From Protostelium mycophagum (taxonomy: Eukaryota; Evosea; Variosea; Protosteliida; Protosteliaceae), in contig KV921101.1 of assembly GCA_002081555.1 (NCBI GenBank), positions 1-47,458 on the forward strand: 47,458 nucleotides of DNA. The letters are read 5' to 3'. Positions 21,323 through 33,263 of the stretch are shown in pieces. Position 1 is the stretch's first letter. Every line of letters starts with the position of its first letter. The position numbers and the translations under genes were made by a program. A model generated the notes under the pieces. That model was not told the origin of the DNA. It made no database searches and saw only the letters and a program-made list of their open reading frames with translations.

Positions 21323-21942
21323 ATGTCTTCTGTCATCAGATCACGCCCCTCAGGGACAACAAATGTCCTAATTACTGGCACACCTGGAACAGGGAAAAGT
21401 ACGCTTGGACAGATCGTTGCCTCACTCTGCCCTAATATGAGATACGTTGATGTCGGTGCTGCTGTGAGAGAGCGGGAATTGCACGATGGCAGAGACGAGG
21501 AGTTTGATGCATTTATTCTAAATGAAGACAAGGTAGAGCGTTAAAATCCTCATTTTGTCTCACATCGTTTTCAGATTGTGGATGAATTCGAGGATATGGT
21601 TGGTGGCGAAGGAAATGTTATTGTTGACTTTCACACTTGCGATTTCTTTCCAGAGAGATGGTTTGACCTGGTTGTCGTACTGCGATCTGATATCGGCCAA
21701 CTCAATGGTCGTCTCACAAAAAGGCAAGAAATTCTCAAACAAATTGTCTAACACAACTCAGAGGGTATTTGGACAACAAAATTCAAGAAAATATTCAGTG
21801 CGAAATTATGCAAGTGGTTTTAGAAGACGCGAGAGAAAGCTACCGCGAGGATATTTTGTGGGAATTAGAATCCAACACGACAGAGCAGATGGAGGCCAAC
21901 GCAGAGAAAATAATGGAATTCATAAATTCTCGTTCGACATAA
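21323..21942 (+). CDS. AK6: Adenylate kinase isoenzyme 6 (AK6/Fap7-type)
   Basis: A nuclear P-loop kinase/ATPase that in yeast (Fap7) and humans (hCINAP) helps release Rps14 during late 18S rRNA processing. Three exons (21323-21532, 21575-21723, 21762-21942) give 179 residues, near the 172 of the human protein. The P-loop is TGTPGTGKSTLG at about residue 20. The NMP region has YVDVGAAVRERELHDG, then DFHTCDFFPERWFDLVVVLR, and the lid/C-terminal part reads TKRGYLDNKIQENIQCEIMQ. Intron 2 (21724-21761) starts with GCAAG and ends CTCAG. It is a GC-AG intron in this gene, and reading through it brings an in-frame stop codon. The frame across it is fixed by the conserved KRGY and NIQCEI blocks. It follows the F-box gene by 121 bp. 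Confidence 0.96.
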
Positions 21943-22073
21943 AGCTTGCTTTGGCTTATTTTTATTCAAAGACGCATCGATTAATCAACAAAATTCAAGG
22001 GATAGCCTAATATATTGTGATAATTGACAAAGAATAATTATTACTCTATAAACTGTTCATTAGATGACCCTCT

Positions 22074-22936
<863 letters not shown>

Positions 22937-23100
22937 CTAAGTATGGATAGACGATGGATGGAATGATTTTCTTCCTCTTTGAATCCTCTTGGCTGATCTT
23001 TTTCCCGCCAAACTCCAAGAACCTGAAACCTGCGAATGAGAAATGCGCGCAGAAACGAAAACTGCGAAGGCGGGAAACTCAATCATTCAAAGAGAAGGAT

Positions 23101-23515
23101 ATGCAACCAAGAAGAGTGCTCCTTTTTGATTCTCCAAAGACACCGACATCAACTCAAATCAATATAAGGGAGGATGCAACAGAGGATTTGGATAAGATCA
23201 TCAGAAACTCTCCATTGTGTCAGAGTGTATTGAGACAGCAAAGAATGAACGATCTTGTGAAAGAAGCTCACAAAGGTATCGTTAATAATCTGCCATGACA
23301 TTGAAGATACTCTCAGGGCTGGAGGATGATCTTTTGTATCATTTGAAAAAACAAGGTCAAACACGTCCGCAACATCCAATATTTTTTTGATGGTTATGGA
23401 AGCCCTCAAATGTATAATTGTTCATAAAGATCCAATTTCATCTTATTCTATCACTGCTCGGATTTCAGCGTGTACAGATGCGATAAACTTTAAGCATGAG
23501 CATAACGCTGTGTGA
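23101..23515 (+). CDS. Small protein of unknown function (tentative model)
   Basis: A tentative gene of 108 residues from three exons (23101-23275, 23317-23355, 23403-23515), joined by 41-nt and 47-nt introns with clean GT and AG ends. The start MQPRRVLLFDSPKTPTS contains two SP/TP-type sites, and a helical stretch follows (EDLDKIIRNSPLCQSVLRQQ). The middle exon adds KGLEDDLLYHLKKQ, and the tail ends HEHNAV. I recognise no family. The model rests on frame consistency and on intron sizes matching the neighbours; no conserved motif supports it. It sits divergently to Ran, with the F-box/LRR gene starting 120 bp downstream. Confidence 0.45.
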
Positions 23516-23635
23516 ACGCTCTGCTGTTCATGGGACTAAGACATCGATTGGGCACAATTTCTTGACGGCTCGAATTCGAGCAGGACAACGGAAAACCAAT
23601 CAATCATTTTGACACCTCCGACAAGCGGATGAACC

Positions 23636-25491
23636 ATGGTCATTCATAACGAGATGGACGATTGTGAGGATGGTCAGGACATGGTCATAGAGACTGTCGG
23701 TCCTGAGGTAACAATAACATACATAAAACCCATCTGAAAGATGTTAGACCACCCCAATCATGGGTGATCAAGCAATGAAGTGGACGGAGACATATATGGA
23801 AGAGGACCAGATGGATAAACCACTGTCCCTTGCCGAACTGCCTTTTGAGGTAACTTCATTTTGACAATGAATGTCTTAATGACACCAACAACAGATGTGG
23901 GACAAAATCTTTTCATTTTTACCAGATGTAGACAATCTATTTCTTGCATCTTCTGTCTGTAAAAGTTGGATGGACATTTGCTGGGGACATCGAACAAAAT
24001 TATGCTTGAGTCTGAGATCGAGGCAAGAAATTGTACAGATTTTGTCAGTGACACTTTCATAGACCAAATCAAGATGAAATCATCTTTTCTATTCTGAAAC
24101 GATGTATAAATTTGGAGAGACTATCCCTAGTTGATTGTGTGCACGCTTCTGGACGCGTATTTCGGTGGCTTCCTCGTACACTAAACATTCTCGAAATCCA
24201 CAATTGTCTATACATCGCAAGGTAGAATTTCATCACGATTATCACCCGATCATTTCATTGTGACACTTGAGACAGGAGCACAACGGCCGTGGATCTCACT
24301 CAACTCCCAAAAGATTTATCAATTTTAAACTTTAGAAATTTTTCACATATAGAGGATAGTTGTATTTTAAAACTTCCATCCAAACTCAGGTGAATTGCAT
24401 TCTGATCTGATGATCCTGAAGTACGATTAGACGCCTTAATTTGTCAAACTGCAAAATAACTTGCCAGGGATTGCGATATCTTCCAGAGGAGATTGATACG
24501 CTCAGCCTGAACGGTAAGGCATTCATGGTTTTAACTCGCCGAATTTCTAAAATGATTAGGTTTAGCTGATAAAGAAGGCAGCCTGAGTCTCATATTCTCA
24601 TATAAAATCAAGAGATTAGACCTGTCATCGTCGAAATTATCCTCAATATTCTATTGCAGACTGCCAGAATCGCTAGTGGTGAGGCATCAAATTTTTGTAG
24701 AGGGTTTAGGGTTTTAGGGTAAATATTTTCGAGTGAAAGAACATAAATTAAAAACACAGCCAAAAACTAAACTCAAGCCAGAAATTGAATTTAACGGATT
24801 GTACTGATGTGAATGATGACGTAATCGAACATCTGCACCGATTGCACGACTTGACAGAGTTAACTTTGGATGGTTGTCTTGTTACGGAGGAATGTCTTCA
24901 TCTACTACCAAAGAATATACAAAAGTTGTCCATAAGAAGGTGCCTCATGGTCGGTAAGCGTTTTATACACCCATGAATTGATGATTCACCGAAGCAGTGG
25001 AAGATAAGTTTGAGAGGGTGCCGCACAGCCTTAGTGAACTCTACTTGGACTCCTCCGTCATGAACATCTATTCTTGGCCTCAAAAACTGCAGAAGTTGTG
25101 CGTCTACAACAAAAACTTCACATCACAAGAGGTAATCTGATACCCTTGAACACGTAGTGACATCATTGACATTTGTAGATACATTTTCCCACCATGGTGA
25201 AAGACCTAACATTTATACAATGCACTTTCCATGATGTTTCTGTGGATCTCCCTCCTTATCTTATAGAGTTTCGAATCCACTTTAAGGACTCCGCCAATTC
25301 GATCGGTATTTCTTCAGAGTAAATCAATTAATAATTTTTAATTCGTGATAGATTTGATCTGTTTACGAAAGATGAAGTGTCTAAAGAAGGTGATAGTCGA
25401 TGGGCCTTGGATGAACAGAAACTATCTTCATTTGAAGACCTGGCGACCTGATATTTTGATCTTAGCCAATCAGATCGTTGAGAACATTTAA
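23636..25491 (+). CDS. F-box and leucine-rich-repeat protein
   Basis: An SCF ubiquitin-ligase substrate receptor of the FBXL type. The first exons join in phase 0. The F-box is coded at about 23826-23985: LAELPFEMWDKIFSFLPDVD, then NLFLASSVCKSWMDIC. Irregular LRRs then run to the end (NLERLSLVDCVHASGR, TLNILEIHNCLY, RRLNLSNCKITCQGLRYLP, IKRLDLSSSKL, DLTELTLDGCLVTEECLHLLP, SLSELYLDSSV, VKDLTFIQCTFHDV, KKVIVDGPWMNRNYLHL), most with a Cys/Asn after LxL. Exons are very short, about one LRR each, with introns of roughly 40-110 nt. The junction after TKLCL (near 24010) uses a weak donor, gtctga, and is my best guess. The stop follows NQIVENI. Target unknown. Confidence 0.82.
24698..24722 (+). repeat. 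Interstitial telomere-like tract (TTTAGGG-type)
   Basis: Inside an intron of the F-box/LRR gene the sequence reads agagggtttagggttttagggtaaa, about three AGGGTTT(T) units. This matches plant-type telomere DNA and the telo-box element. It may be chance in an AT-rich intron or a relic of break repair. Confidence 0.5.
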
Positions 25492-25684
25492 TTATAAAGT
25501 ATATTTTCATTGACATTACTCTTTATTTACAAGTCAATTTGACCAAGAACATTATGACTGGCCAATGTCAGGGAAGTCGTCCTGTACAATAATTATTTTA
25601 GAAAATTCTTTTGATTTTGAGCTGGATGTGTCAAACCAATTTACAACTGGGCGGAATCATAGCGCAGCACATTTCCCTTCCGAC

Positions 25685-27499
25685 ATGGTTTGGCCCTTCT
25701 CCTCTAAACCAGCACCGCCGCCACCACCCTCCACTCCTATTATATGGAAGATCCTTATCAGTTCTACCCTGGTGTTGATCACAGTGGCGCTCTATATGTT
25801 GTATCTCAAATTGAGACCACCCGCCAAGAGTACGTTCTGCGATAACAATAGAGATTAACATGAGCAGCTAAGAGGACAAGGATTATCGAAGAGATCATCC
25901 AAACAGAGAGGTGTGTTTTAATTGCTCTAGCGCAGCGCTGACACCCATTCTAGCACCTATGTGACCAATCTACGACACCTCGTCAGCACCTATCTTCATC
26001 CTTTGACCATCGGCTCACCGATCATTTCACAAGAAGACTCTAAACATATTTTTCCGCCTACCATTGAGGTTTATATTCCGAAAATATCTTTTCTCTTAGG
26101 ACCACACTAATTATTGGCAGATCATCACCAAGACGAATGGCGAGTTTCTCGAGAAATTACAGAAGAGGATCGAGCCGGACCAGAGGCTTTTACCTTACGT
26201 GCAATTGATCACTAAGTTGACAAAGACGGAGAGGTCTACTCCCACGATTCATCGATCATCTTTGACAAGTGACAGATTGGGACATTTCGGAGTTCCAGCT
26301 GTCAAAGACTCCACTTGCATCGGGGACATATTTTTGGAGCTGGGACCTTTTTTCAAATGTTATAGTGTATTTATCAACGGATTTGATGACTCGAGGGAAG
26401 CACTCGCCAGATCTCTCAAAACCTCCTCTCGTTTGAGAGAATTTTTATCGGTAAATCTCATGAGAAGTTACGTGAAATGATTGTTGATTTCATGTACAGA
26501 GACCTGACTCTGGTTTGTCGACTTTGGAAAGTGAATTAATCAGCATAGTACAGAGGTAAATTTCGCAGAAAGTTCGTTGGTGATGACTATGACCAGGTTG
26601 CCAAGATATGTCCTCTTGCTACAAGTCAGTGGGGCATTCATACTGATATTCTAAAGATTATAGGAATTGGTCAAATCAACACCACAGGACCACCCTGACT
26701 ATGAAAACTTGAATAAAGCATTGACAGGCATAAAAAGCGTAGCCAGCTCGCTGAATGATAACAAGAGGCTCTCAGAGAATCAAATGCAGGTATATTAATA
26801 TACATAATCCGTCATTATAACTTGATCATAGGTACTCAATTTAGAAGGCAAATTGAAGCTGCAGCATGCACCCTCCAGGACATTGGTAAGAACTGGAAAA
26901 GTACAATGGGGCCTGAAGCCAAACATGTTGCATGCAAAACCTATCGATGTCAGCTTCTCCTATTTTCTTGTGCGATTAAATTGGTTAATAATAACAGATC
27001 CATCTATTCAATGACGTCTTTGTGATGATCGTTGACAAGAAGCCCGAATCCTTTTCAGTGAAGCTATTGGACATTCCGACAGTCACCGGGCAAGGTGATT
27101 ACATTGATTGCCTCTTGTTGCTCAGAGATTACAGGATTTACCATGAATGGAAGGCATTTCATTCCTATTGAATGCGATGTGAGTGATACTTTCTGGGAAT
27201 TTCATTTCACATTGTTTCGTGGAATGCTGTGTGCTAAAAATATGTAGAGTACCACATGGGTGAATGACATAAATAATGCTATCGATCAACTCAACCGCTC
27301 TCGCAGCAGTTTCATGGAAGGTATGATTATTTGTTCTGAGCTTCGTTTTGTATTGAGGTGCTGTGTCATCTAATCTGAGATCAAAATGCATTGAAAAATG
27401 AAAGACGAGTGTGATATTGTGATGACGTCATCAGCGACAAAGAGAGGTACCTTCACACCAGAGTTGGGAGTGAGGAGACCGTCCTCGCCACAAATATAA
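25685..27499 (+). CDS. Membrane-anchored RhoGEF (N-terminal TM, DH and PH domains)
   Basis: A Rho-family guanine nucleotide exchange factor tethered to a membrane. Exon 1 (25685-25829) codes MVWPFSSKPAPPPPPST followed by the hydrophobic helix IIWKILISSTLVLITVALYM and a basic KLRPP flank, which reads as a signal anchor. The Dbl-homology domain follows: TRIIEEIIQTESTYVTNLRHL (CR1), IFPPTIE, NGEFLEKLQKRI, then the CR3 block QRLPRYVLLLQELVKSTP with DHPDYENLNKAL. A PH domain is split over exons from about 26832 to 27304 (HLFNDVFVMIV; final helix STTWVNDINNAID with the invariant Trp). The tail ends RRPSSPQI. Introns are 38-110 nt. A start at 25565 is also open and would lengthen the cytosolic end; the Met just before the helix is preferred. 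Target GTPase unknown. Confidence 0.87.
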
Positions 27500-27597
27500 A
27501 AATCCCCTGAGGATTTGTTTCAATAATAAAACAAATGTCAGAATTATTTTTATTGCATCTGAAAAACATCAAGAAATGAATAAAATAACTTGATAAT

Positions 27598-28553
27598 TTA
27601 TGAAATATCCCGGTAACCTTCCCTTAAAGGGGTGCTCCACAGTATCCTGATCCTTCTGGCGACTCTTCGTGGCTCCAATCGCACAAATAAAATGCACGCT
27701 GAGGTGGACAAAAGTCCTATGCATATCCAGCTGATCCAGTCGGGCAGAGGTAACCTCAAAACACCAAAAATGGCAGTAATGTGGAAGAGGAAGATGTTGA
27801 TATATCCTGTGATCCAGTGGATTGGGAATAGCAGTGCTCCTAAACTCCTTTAGATTTTTTGGACATTATTTTCTTTGTGTGCTCGTAGAAGATTAAACAG
27901 ATAATGTCTATCACTTGTTCGCGTTACACTCAAGACATACTCATCATGGTGCTTTGTGTTGCGACTTCACTGCAACATGACAGGGACAATCCCAACGTAA
28001 TTTTCTGTTTTCGAAGCGGCGACATCCGTGTGATTCATTTACCTTTTGGTGGACCGAGATGATATCGAAAGTTGTAAGCACCAAAAGCGGAAACGAGGGA
28101 CAAAATAAGGGTTGAAAGACCCAGTCTAGAGTGGGTTGAGAGGAGATGTGCCATATCGAAGGTGTATTTATGTGTGACGATCATGATGACTCCAAAAATT
28201 AAGCAGACAATGGCTGCTGTGTTGGCAAATATGTGAACCTCCCTCGGCCAACCTAATCGAAGCTGTGGATGTCCGTGTTGCAAACTGAAGCTGAACTCAA
28301 GTCAACAATAACTGAATAGTGACTCAAGAACTCACACTGCATTGGAGCTTAACCAGATGCAAAATAACATCCCAGCCACGTGACCAAAGAGTAAGAGACT
28401 TGAATTTGTAATGACCCAGTAAAATAATAACCCCATCACAGGAGCAAGTGCGAGACTGAGAAGAAATCTCTGTTGCAACTCGAATTTGAAGAGTGGATTT
28501 GGTAGTGGTTCATCCAAGTGAAACTTTCCAGCTCGACTTGCTAATAGTTCCAT
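27598..28553 (-). CDS. Cytochrome b561-domain membrane protein
   Basis: A multi-span di-haem protein that moves electrons across a membrane, usually from ascorbate to ferric iron or semidehydroascorbate. Three exons (28336-28553, 28043-28290, 27598-27839) give 235 residues. Hydrophobic spans are FLLSLALAPVMGLLFYWVI, LLLFGHVAGMLFCIWL, NTAAIVCLIFGVIMIV, TLILSLVSAFGAYNF, ITGYINIFLFHITAIFG and WISWICIGLLSTSACILF, six in all. Candidate haem histidines lie in FGHVAGM, REVHIFAN, STHSRLGL and PIHWITGY, matching the b561 core with one pair on each side. The second intron is unusually long for this locus (203 nt). The gene diverges from PDHB. There is no DOMON domain, so it resembles the short CYB561D-like group; the donor cannot be read from sequence. 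Confidence 0.87.
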
Positions 28554-28899
28554 GTGTGATTCGTCTATGTTGTGTTTGTGTCCGGGGATGCGCTATCACC
28601 CGGAATGATCCATCTGCTCTTGCTGGGAAGTTGTAGATTCTCGTACTAACCTCCACAATTCAGCGTGAAACAAAAAACAAACAAACTTAAGATGTTTTTG
28701 CAAATGATCCGCTGGTCTGTGGGTGTTCTGCGGTGTACGTAGCCATCACATAGTTCACTTTATGCGTGCCGCTGCGTCTTTGATAATTATTTCATACTAA
28801 TCGTACAACAATGCACGAATTGAGGATTTCCTGCATCACCAAGCAGCGAACTACAACTCGTCTTTTTGCGGATTCTCAACATCATTTTGTTCCTGAAAG
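28554..28899. promoter_or_regulatory. Divergent intergenic region between b561 and PDHB
   Basis: This 346-bp interval holds the 5' ends of both genes. I see no open frame worth keeping, no tRNA and no repeat beyond short A-rich runs (aacaaaaaacaaacaaac near 28668). It is probably a shared promoter region. Confidence 0.5.
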
Positions 28900-30203
28900 A
28901 TGTTGGGACGTGTCTTCCGTGGACCCAGCAGGGATGTCTTCTCTCTGAATAAAACACCCTCCACATGTATGAGGAAGTTCACCCCCAAAATGATTGTCAG
29001 AGGAGCTGCCGGAGCTGCAGAGAAGAAGCAGATCAACCTCACAGTCAGAGAAGCACTTAACCAAGCGCTTGATGAGGAACTGGCTCGTGATCCCTCTGTT
29101 TTTATCATGGGAGAAGAGGTTGCCAGATACAACGGCGCCTACAAGGTTACTCTTTCTTGCATTGGAGTTGGCTATAATGTCACAGGTCAGCAAAGGTCTT
29201 TATGATAAGTATGGAGAGAAGAGAGTGATCGACACACCAATTACTGAGATGGGTTTCGCCGGTCTGGGAGTAGGTGCCGCTCTTGCTGGAACAAGACCCA
29301 TTATTGAGTTTATGACCTTCAACTTCGCCATGCAGGTTCGAAGATATTATCGGGTTGCAATGCATGGCTAACCATAGGATCAGGGTATTGATCACATTGT
29401 CAACTCGGCAGCTAAATTGCACTACATGTCTGGAGGAAAGATCAACGTCCCCATCGTGTTTCGTGGACCTAATGGACCCCCAACCTCTGTTGGTGCTCAA
29501 CACTCTCAAGATTTTGCCGCTTGGCTGGCCTCTGTCCCAGGTCTCAAGGTGATCTCAATTTATGATGATGATTTGTTTACATATATCTTCAGGTCGTCGT
29601 ACCTTGGAACTGCGAGGACGCAAAGGGATTATTGAAATCTGCCATTCGTGATGACAACCCAGTGTGTGTTTTGGAGAGCGAGTTGGGATATAATGAGACA
29701 TATTCTCTCTCCCCTGAGGCACAAGACCCCGACTTCCTCATTCCCATCGGTCAGGCCAAGATCGAGAAGGAAGGAAACGACGTTACTCTTATCTCTTATG
29801 GTAGACAAGTTGGTCTCTGCTTAAAGGTTGCCGAGTCACTCAAAGAGAAGGGAGTAGATGTGGAGGTTATCAACCTCAGAAGTGTCAGACCTTTGGACGT
29901 CAATGCCATCGTCACCTCTGTGAGAAAGACAGGAAGAGCTGTTACGGTGGAAGAGGGCTGGCCTCAACACGGTGTTGGTGCCGAAATCATTGCCCAGCTT
30001 AACGAATGTGAGTATTTTTAAACATGTATTTGAATGTGTGTTGAGTGCGCTCAGACGCCTTCGATCATTTGGACGCACCCGTAGAGAGAGTTACTGGTTG
30101 TGATGTGCCCATGCCTTACACCAAACCATTAGAAGACGTGGCCATGATCCACGAAGACAACATTGCACGCGCGGTGCTGAAGGCAGTCAACCGTGGAAAC
30201 TAA
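28900..30203 (+). CDS. PDHB: Pyruvate dehydrogenase E1 component, beta subunit
   Basis: The mitochondrial E1-beta subunit which, with E1-alpha and thiamine diphosphate, decarboxylates pyruvate to feed acetyl-CoA into the TCA cycle. Five exons (28900-29145, 29186-29335, 29384-29548, 29593-30007, 30055-30203) give 374 residues. The first 40 or so form a basic presequence ([24 protein letters not shown]). Conserved blocks are [50 protein letters not shown] (with the ThDP-contacting Glu), [44 protein letters not shown] and [11 protein letters not shown]. Codons are strongly biased, as expected for an abundant enzyme, and this generates long spurious antisense frames. Confidence 0.98.
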
Positions 30204-30323
30204 AGAAATGAAATTTAAGGATGAATTATTTATCATTTTCTCTTTACGAGCAGAGCATACAAGGTCGTCCTGAGCCTCTATAATCCACCAGAAAGAAGCC
30301 CCAAATATTTCCATCGGCGAAAC

Positions 30324-30669
30324 TCAGCTTCTTTGATTCTCTTCCTGGCAGCGGTCTAACCATTCGCTGTAAATGTCGATGGGATCAATGAGGTCTGTAG
30401 CGGTTCAGCCCTGGCATAGTATGAAATCGCTCACCATGAATCAGCATTTGATATTGACAATCACAGACATTGCAGCGCACAGTACCGATACCTCTTGCTT
30501 TATCTCTGTCTTTATTAATTCTATATAGCCACGGCGAGCGAAAATGGACGATCACTCACAATTTGGCCTCAACCGCCTTCTCATTATTGCAAAAGGGGCA
30601 GTCAAATATTGTTGGGACTGTCTGCGCTGCTTTCTTTGGGGGTGCTTTGCGTGATTTTCTTCCTCCCAT
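30324..30669 (-). CDS. ELOF1: Transcription elongation factor 1 homolog
   Basis: A small zinc-ribbon factor (yeast Elf1) that rides with RNA polymerase II on chromatin and takes part in transcription-coupled repair. Three exons (30560-30669, 30435-30520, 30324-30394) give 88 residues, the normal size. The basic head is MGGRKSRKAPPKK; the zinc ribbon uses CPFC and CNVC; the tail PIDIYSEWLDRCQEENQ matches the conserved PxDxYSxWxDxCE end. No one exon exceeds 40 codons. The gene sits tail to tail with PDHB, 120 bp away. It diverges from RPA1, whose start is 283 bp beyond. Confidence 0.96.
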
Positions 30670-30952
30670 TGTTTGATTCCTGTTCGATGCCGCGTTGATT
30701 GAAAGTGAAAAAGCCGTTAGAGTAAATTTTGAGAAAATTTGATTCTCAAGAACCTTCCTTTTCGTCAAGATCATCCGTTCTCAGTGCATAATGATAAATG
30801 CCCTCTTTCTTATTCCTCTGGCATCAAGACGAAACGATCAAAAAATTCAATATTTATTTATTCTAGGAATTCTTCGTTGTAGTGAGCAATCTCAATTCCA
30901 GGAAGGGCGAACGGAAACAAACGGCCATGGGTCAGAATCAAAAGACAACACA

Positions 30953-33038
30953 ATGCAAAACAGACAACTGACAAGAAACGGAGTCACCCTGCTCTCGCAG
31001 GCCGGAGTCGACCGCAGCCAGCCCGGAGTCATAGTGCAAGTTGTTGCGGTGAAACCACTTGGACAAAGACCTGGGAGATACAGGTGCATTTTCATCACCA
31101 CAGACTCACAAAATTTAATCTCTAATCCAAAACAGAGTTACAATCTCTGACGGAGTCGATCTGCTCAATACAGTCCTTGATCAGGGACTTAGCGATTTGG
31201 TGCAGAGTACGACACTCGCCGATCGGTGCCTTGTCAGAATCACTCATTTGACTAACAATTCTATTGCTGGAAAAAGGTCATTTCTTTATTTGAGTCTTCG
31301 ATGACTGATTTGATCGCAGCATCTCTCTTCTCTCTGGGCTAGAAGTCGTCGAACCACCAAGAGAGATGATCGGTCGACCCCAACTGCGTGATGTCGCACA
31401 GAACAGCACAGCCCCAAACAATAATAGCAATAACGATCAACCACCAAGCAGAAACACACCCCCAAGACAAGTACCTCAGCCTTCTGTCGGACAACAAATC
31501 CCTCAGGAATTCGCTCCTACAGGAGAGGCAATCACGCCAATCAGAAGACTCAATCAATATAATAAGAAATGGACCATCAAGGCTCGAGTGATGTCCAAAG
31601 GCCCTTTGAAAGCCTGGGGCTCAAAGAACGGCGAGGGAAGAAGCGGTGTCTTGTTTAGGTTTGTTCGATACCGGGTGTCACCTTTCTGACATGTGATAGT
31701 GTGGATCTTGCTGATGCAAGCGGAGGAGAGATAAGAGCCACCGCATTTGGAGACACAGCCACCTCTTTTGAAGAGATCATACAAGTTGACAGAGTAAGTT
31801 TCAAATTAATCCTGTGTTCTTTAACATTTTGAATAGACTTACTTCTTCTCAAATGGGCAACTGAAGATAGCCAATAAGCAGTTCTCCAAGCTCAACAATG
31901 ATTACGAAATCACCTTGGGCAAAGAGTCCGCTATACAACTCTGTGAAGATGGAACTAGTATTACCGTCCCTTACAACTTTGTCCCCATTGCTAACATTAC
32001 CGAATGCCGCAAGGACGACCTCATCGATATTATTGGAATCGCAATAGAGATGTCTCCAGTGGTAGAGAAGCCTCTAAGAGAGCAGAATGTGAAGAGAAGG
32101 ACTTTGAAGGTGATGGACCATACATCCGCCAAGATAGAGGTCACTCTTTGGGAGGAGAGATCTGTCAACCCTGGCTGGAATCAAGAGGAGAACCCCATCA
32201 TCGCCATAAAAGGGGCGAAGGTTTCGGAATTTAACGGTAATACTCTTAACCGTAATACTTGAAAATCGACGGAACTGACAAAAATAGGGAGGAGTTTGTC
32301 TGTGACGAAGACAACCCGTATAGAGGTAAATCCAAACATCCCAGAGAGCAACAATATAATCAACTGGTACAACGCACAAAATGGAAATCTAAACATCAAA
32401 GACTTGTCTCAGAGCAGCAATAAGGGGAGGGGAGCAGGCGGAGCTCCTCTCAACTATAAAGAGAGCACTATAGCAGAGATAATTGCCGGGTATGATGACT
32501 CTCCAAACGCAGCGAACACCTTTGAGATCAAGGTGATACTTATTTTGTCTTGTCAAGACTAATTGGGACAGGGATGGATCACAAACATCTCTGAGAAGAG
32601 CCCCCTGACTTACCCTTCCTGCTCTATCTGCAAGAAGAAGATGTTACCAGACGGATTCTGCCCCCAGGGACACCAAGGGGCATTGATCAACAGATACATC
32701 ATACAGTTCTCGGTATGCGACGCGACCGGTTCTGTCTGGGTGGGTGGTTTTGATGAGGTTGGTCGAGACATCTTTGGGATTGATGGGGATGCCATGTTCA
32801 ATCTTACGCTCTCTGAGGTAAGGATCAACGAGAGTTGCAGGTTTTTGACTCGTGACAGTCTCCTGAGAAGCCTGCGAAGATGATGAACGTGACATGCATT
32901 CCGCACAGAATGTTTGTAAAAGTGACAAGAGAAGAATTCCAGGGAGAGATGAAGTTAAGATATCGCATAAACAAGATAGAGACAGTGGATTTCGCAAAAG
33001 AATCAAACCATCTGATTGAGAAGATGGAAGCCATATAA
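30953..33038 (+). CDS. RPA1: Replication protein A large subunit
   Basis: The large subunit of the single-stranded-DNA-binding heterotrimer used in replication, repair and recombination. Eight exons (30953-31083, 31136-31276, 31320-31658, 31700-31793, 31837-32236, 32288-32532, 32572-32817, 32871-33038) give 587 residues. Residues 1-105 form the N-terminal OB fold (VIVQVVAVKPLG, YRVTISDGVDLLN). A Pro/Gln/Asn linker follows, then DBD-A (TPIRRLNQYNKKWTIKARV, GEIRATAFGD), DBD-B (LIDIIGIAIEMSP, KIEVTLWEE) and DBD-C with the zinc finger CSICKKKMLPDGFCPQGH. The fourth zinc ligand is His rather than the more usual Cys. The C-terminal helix ends NHLIEKMEAI. The start is the first ATG with a complete N-domain. 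Confidence 0.95.
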
Positions 33039-33263
33039 ATACTTTATACCAGACCAAGAATACTCTTTTAACATCAAAATGAACAATTTTTATTATGAGA
33101 ATAAATAAGATCGGTATATGTCTTAATATCCTTTTGTCTTCTTTTTGATTGCAGACCTAAAGAAAGGGATCCATTTGAAACATGTTCTTCCACCAATCGA
33201 CCTCAGATCACTCGCAATCGCATATTCTCTGTCATTTTTATTCTCCAAAGCCAAATTATTATC

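Noticed and set aside
21555-22010. 151-codon plus-strand frame over AK6
   Set aside because: It is an out-of-frame reading of AK6 exons 2 and 3; the conserved kinase motifs lie in the other frame.
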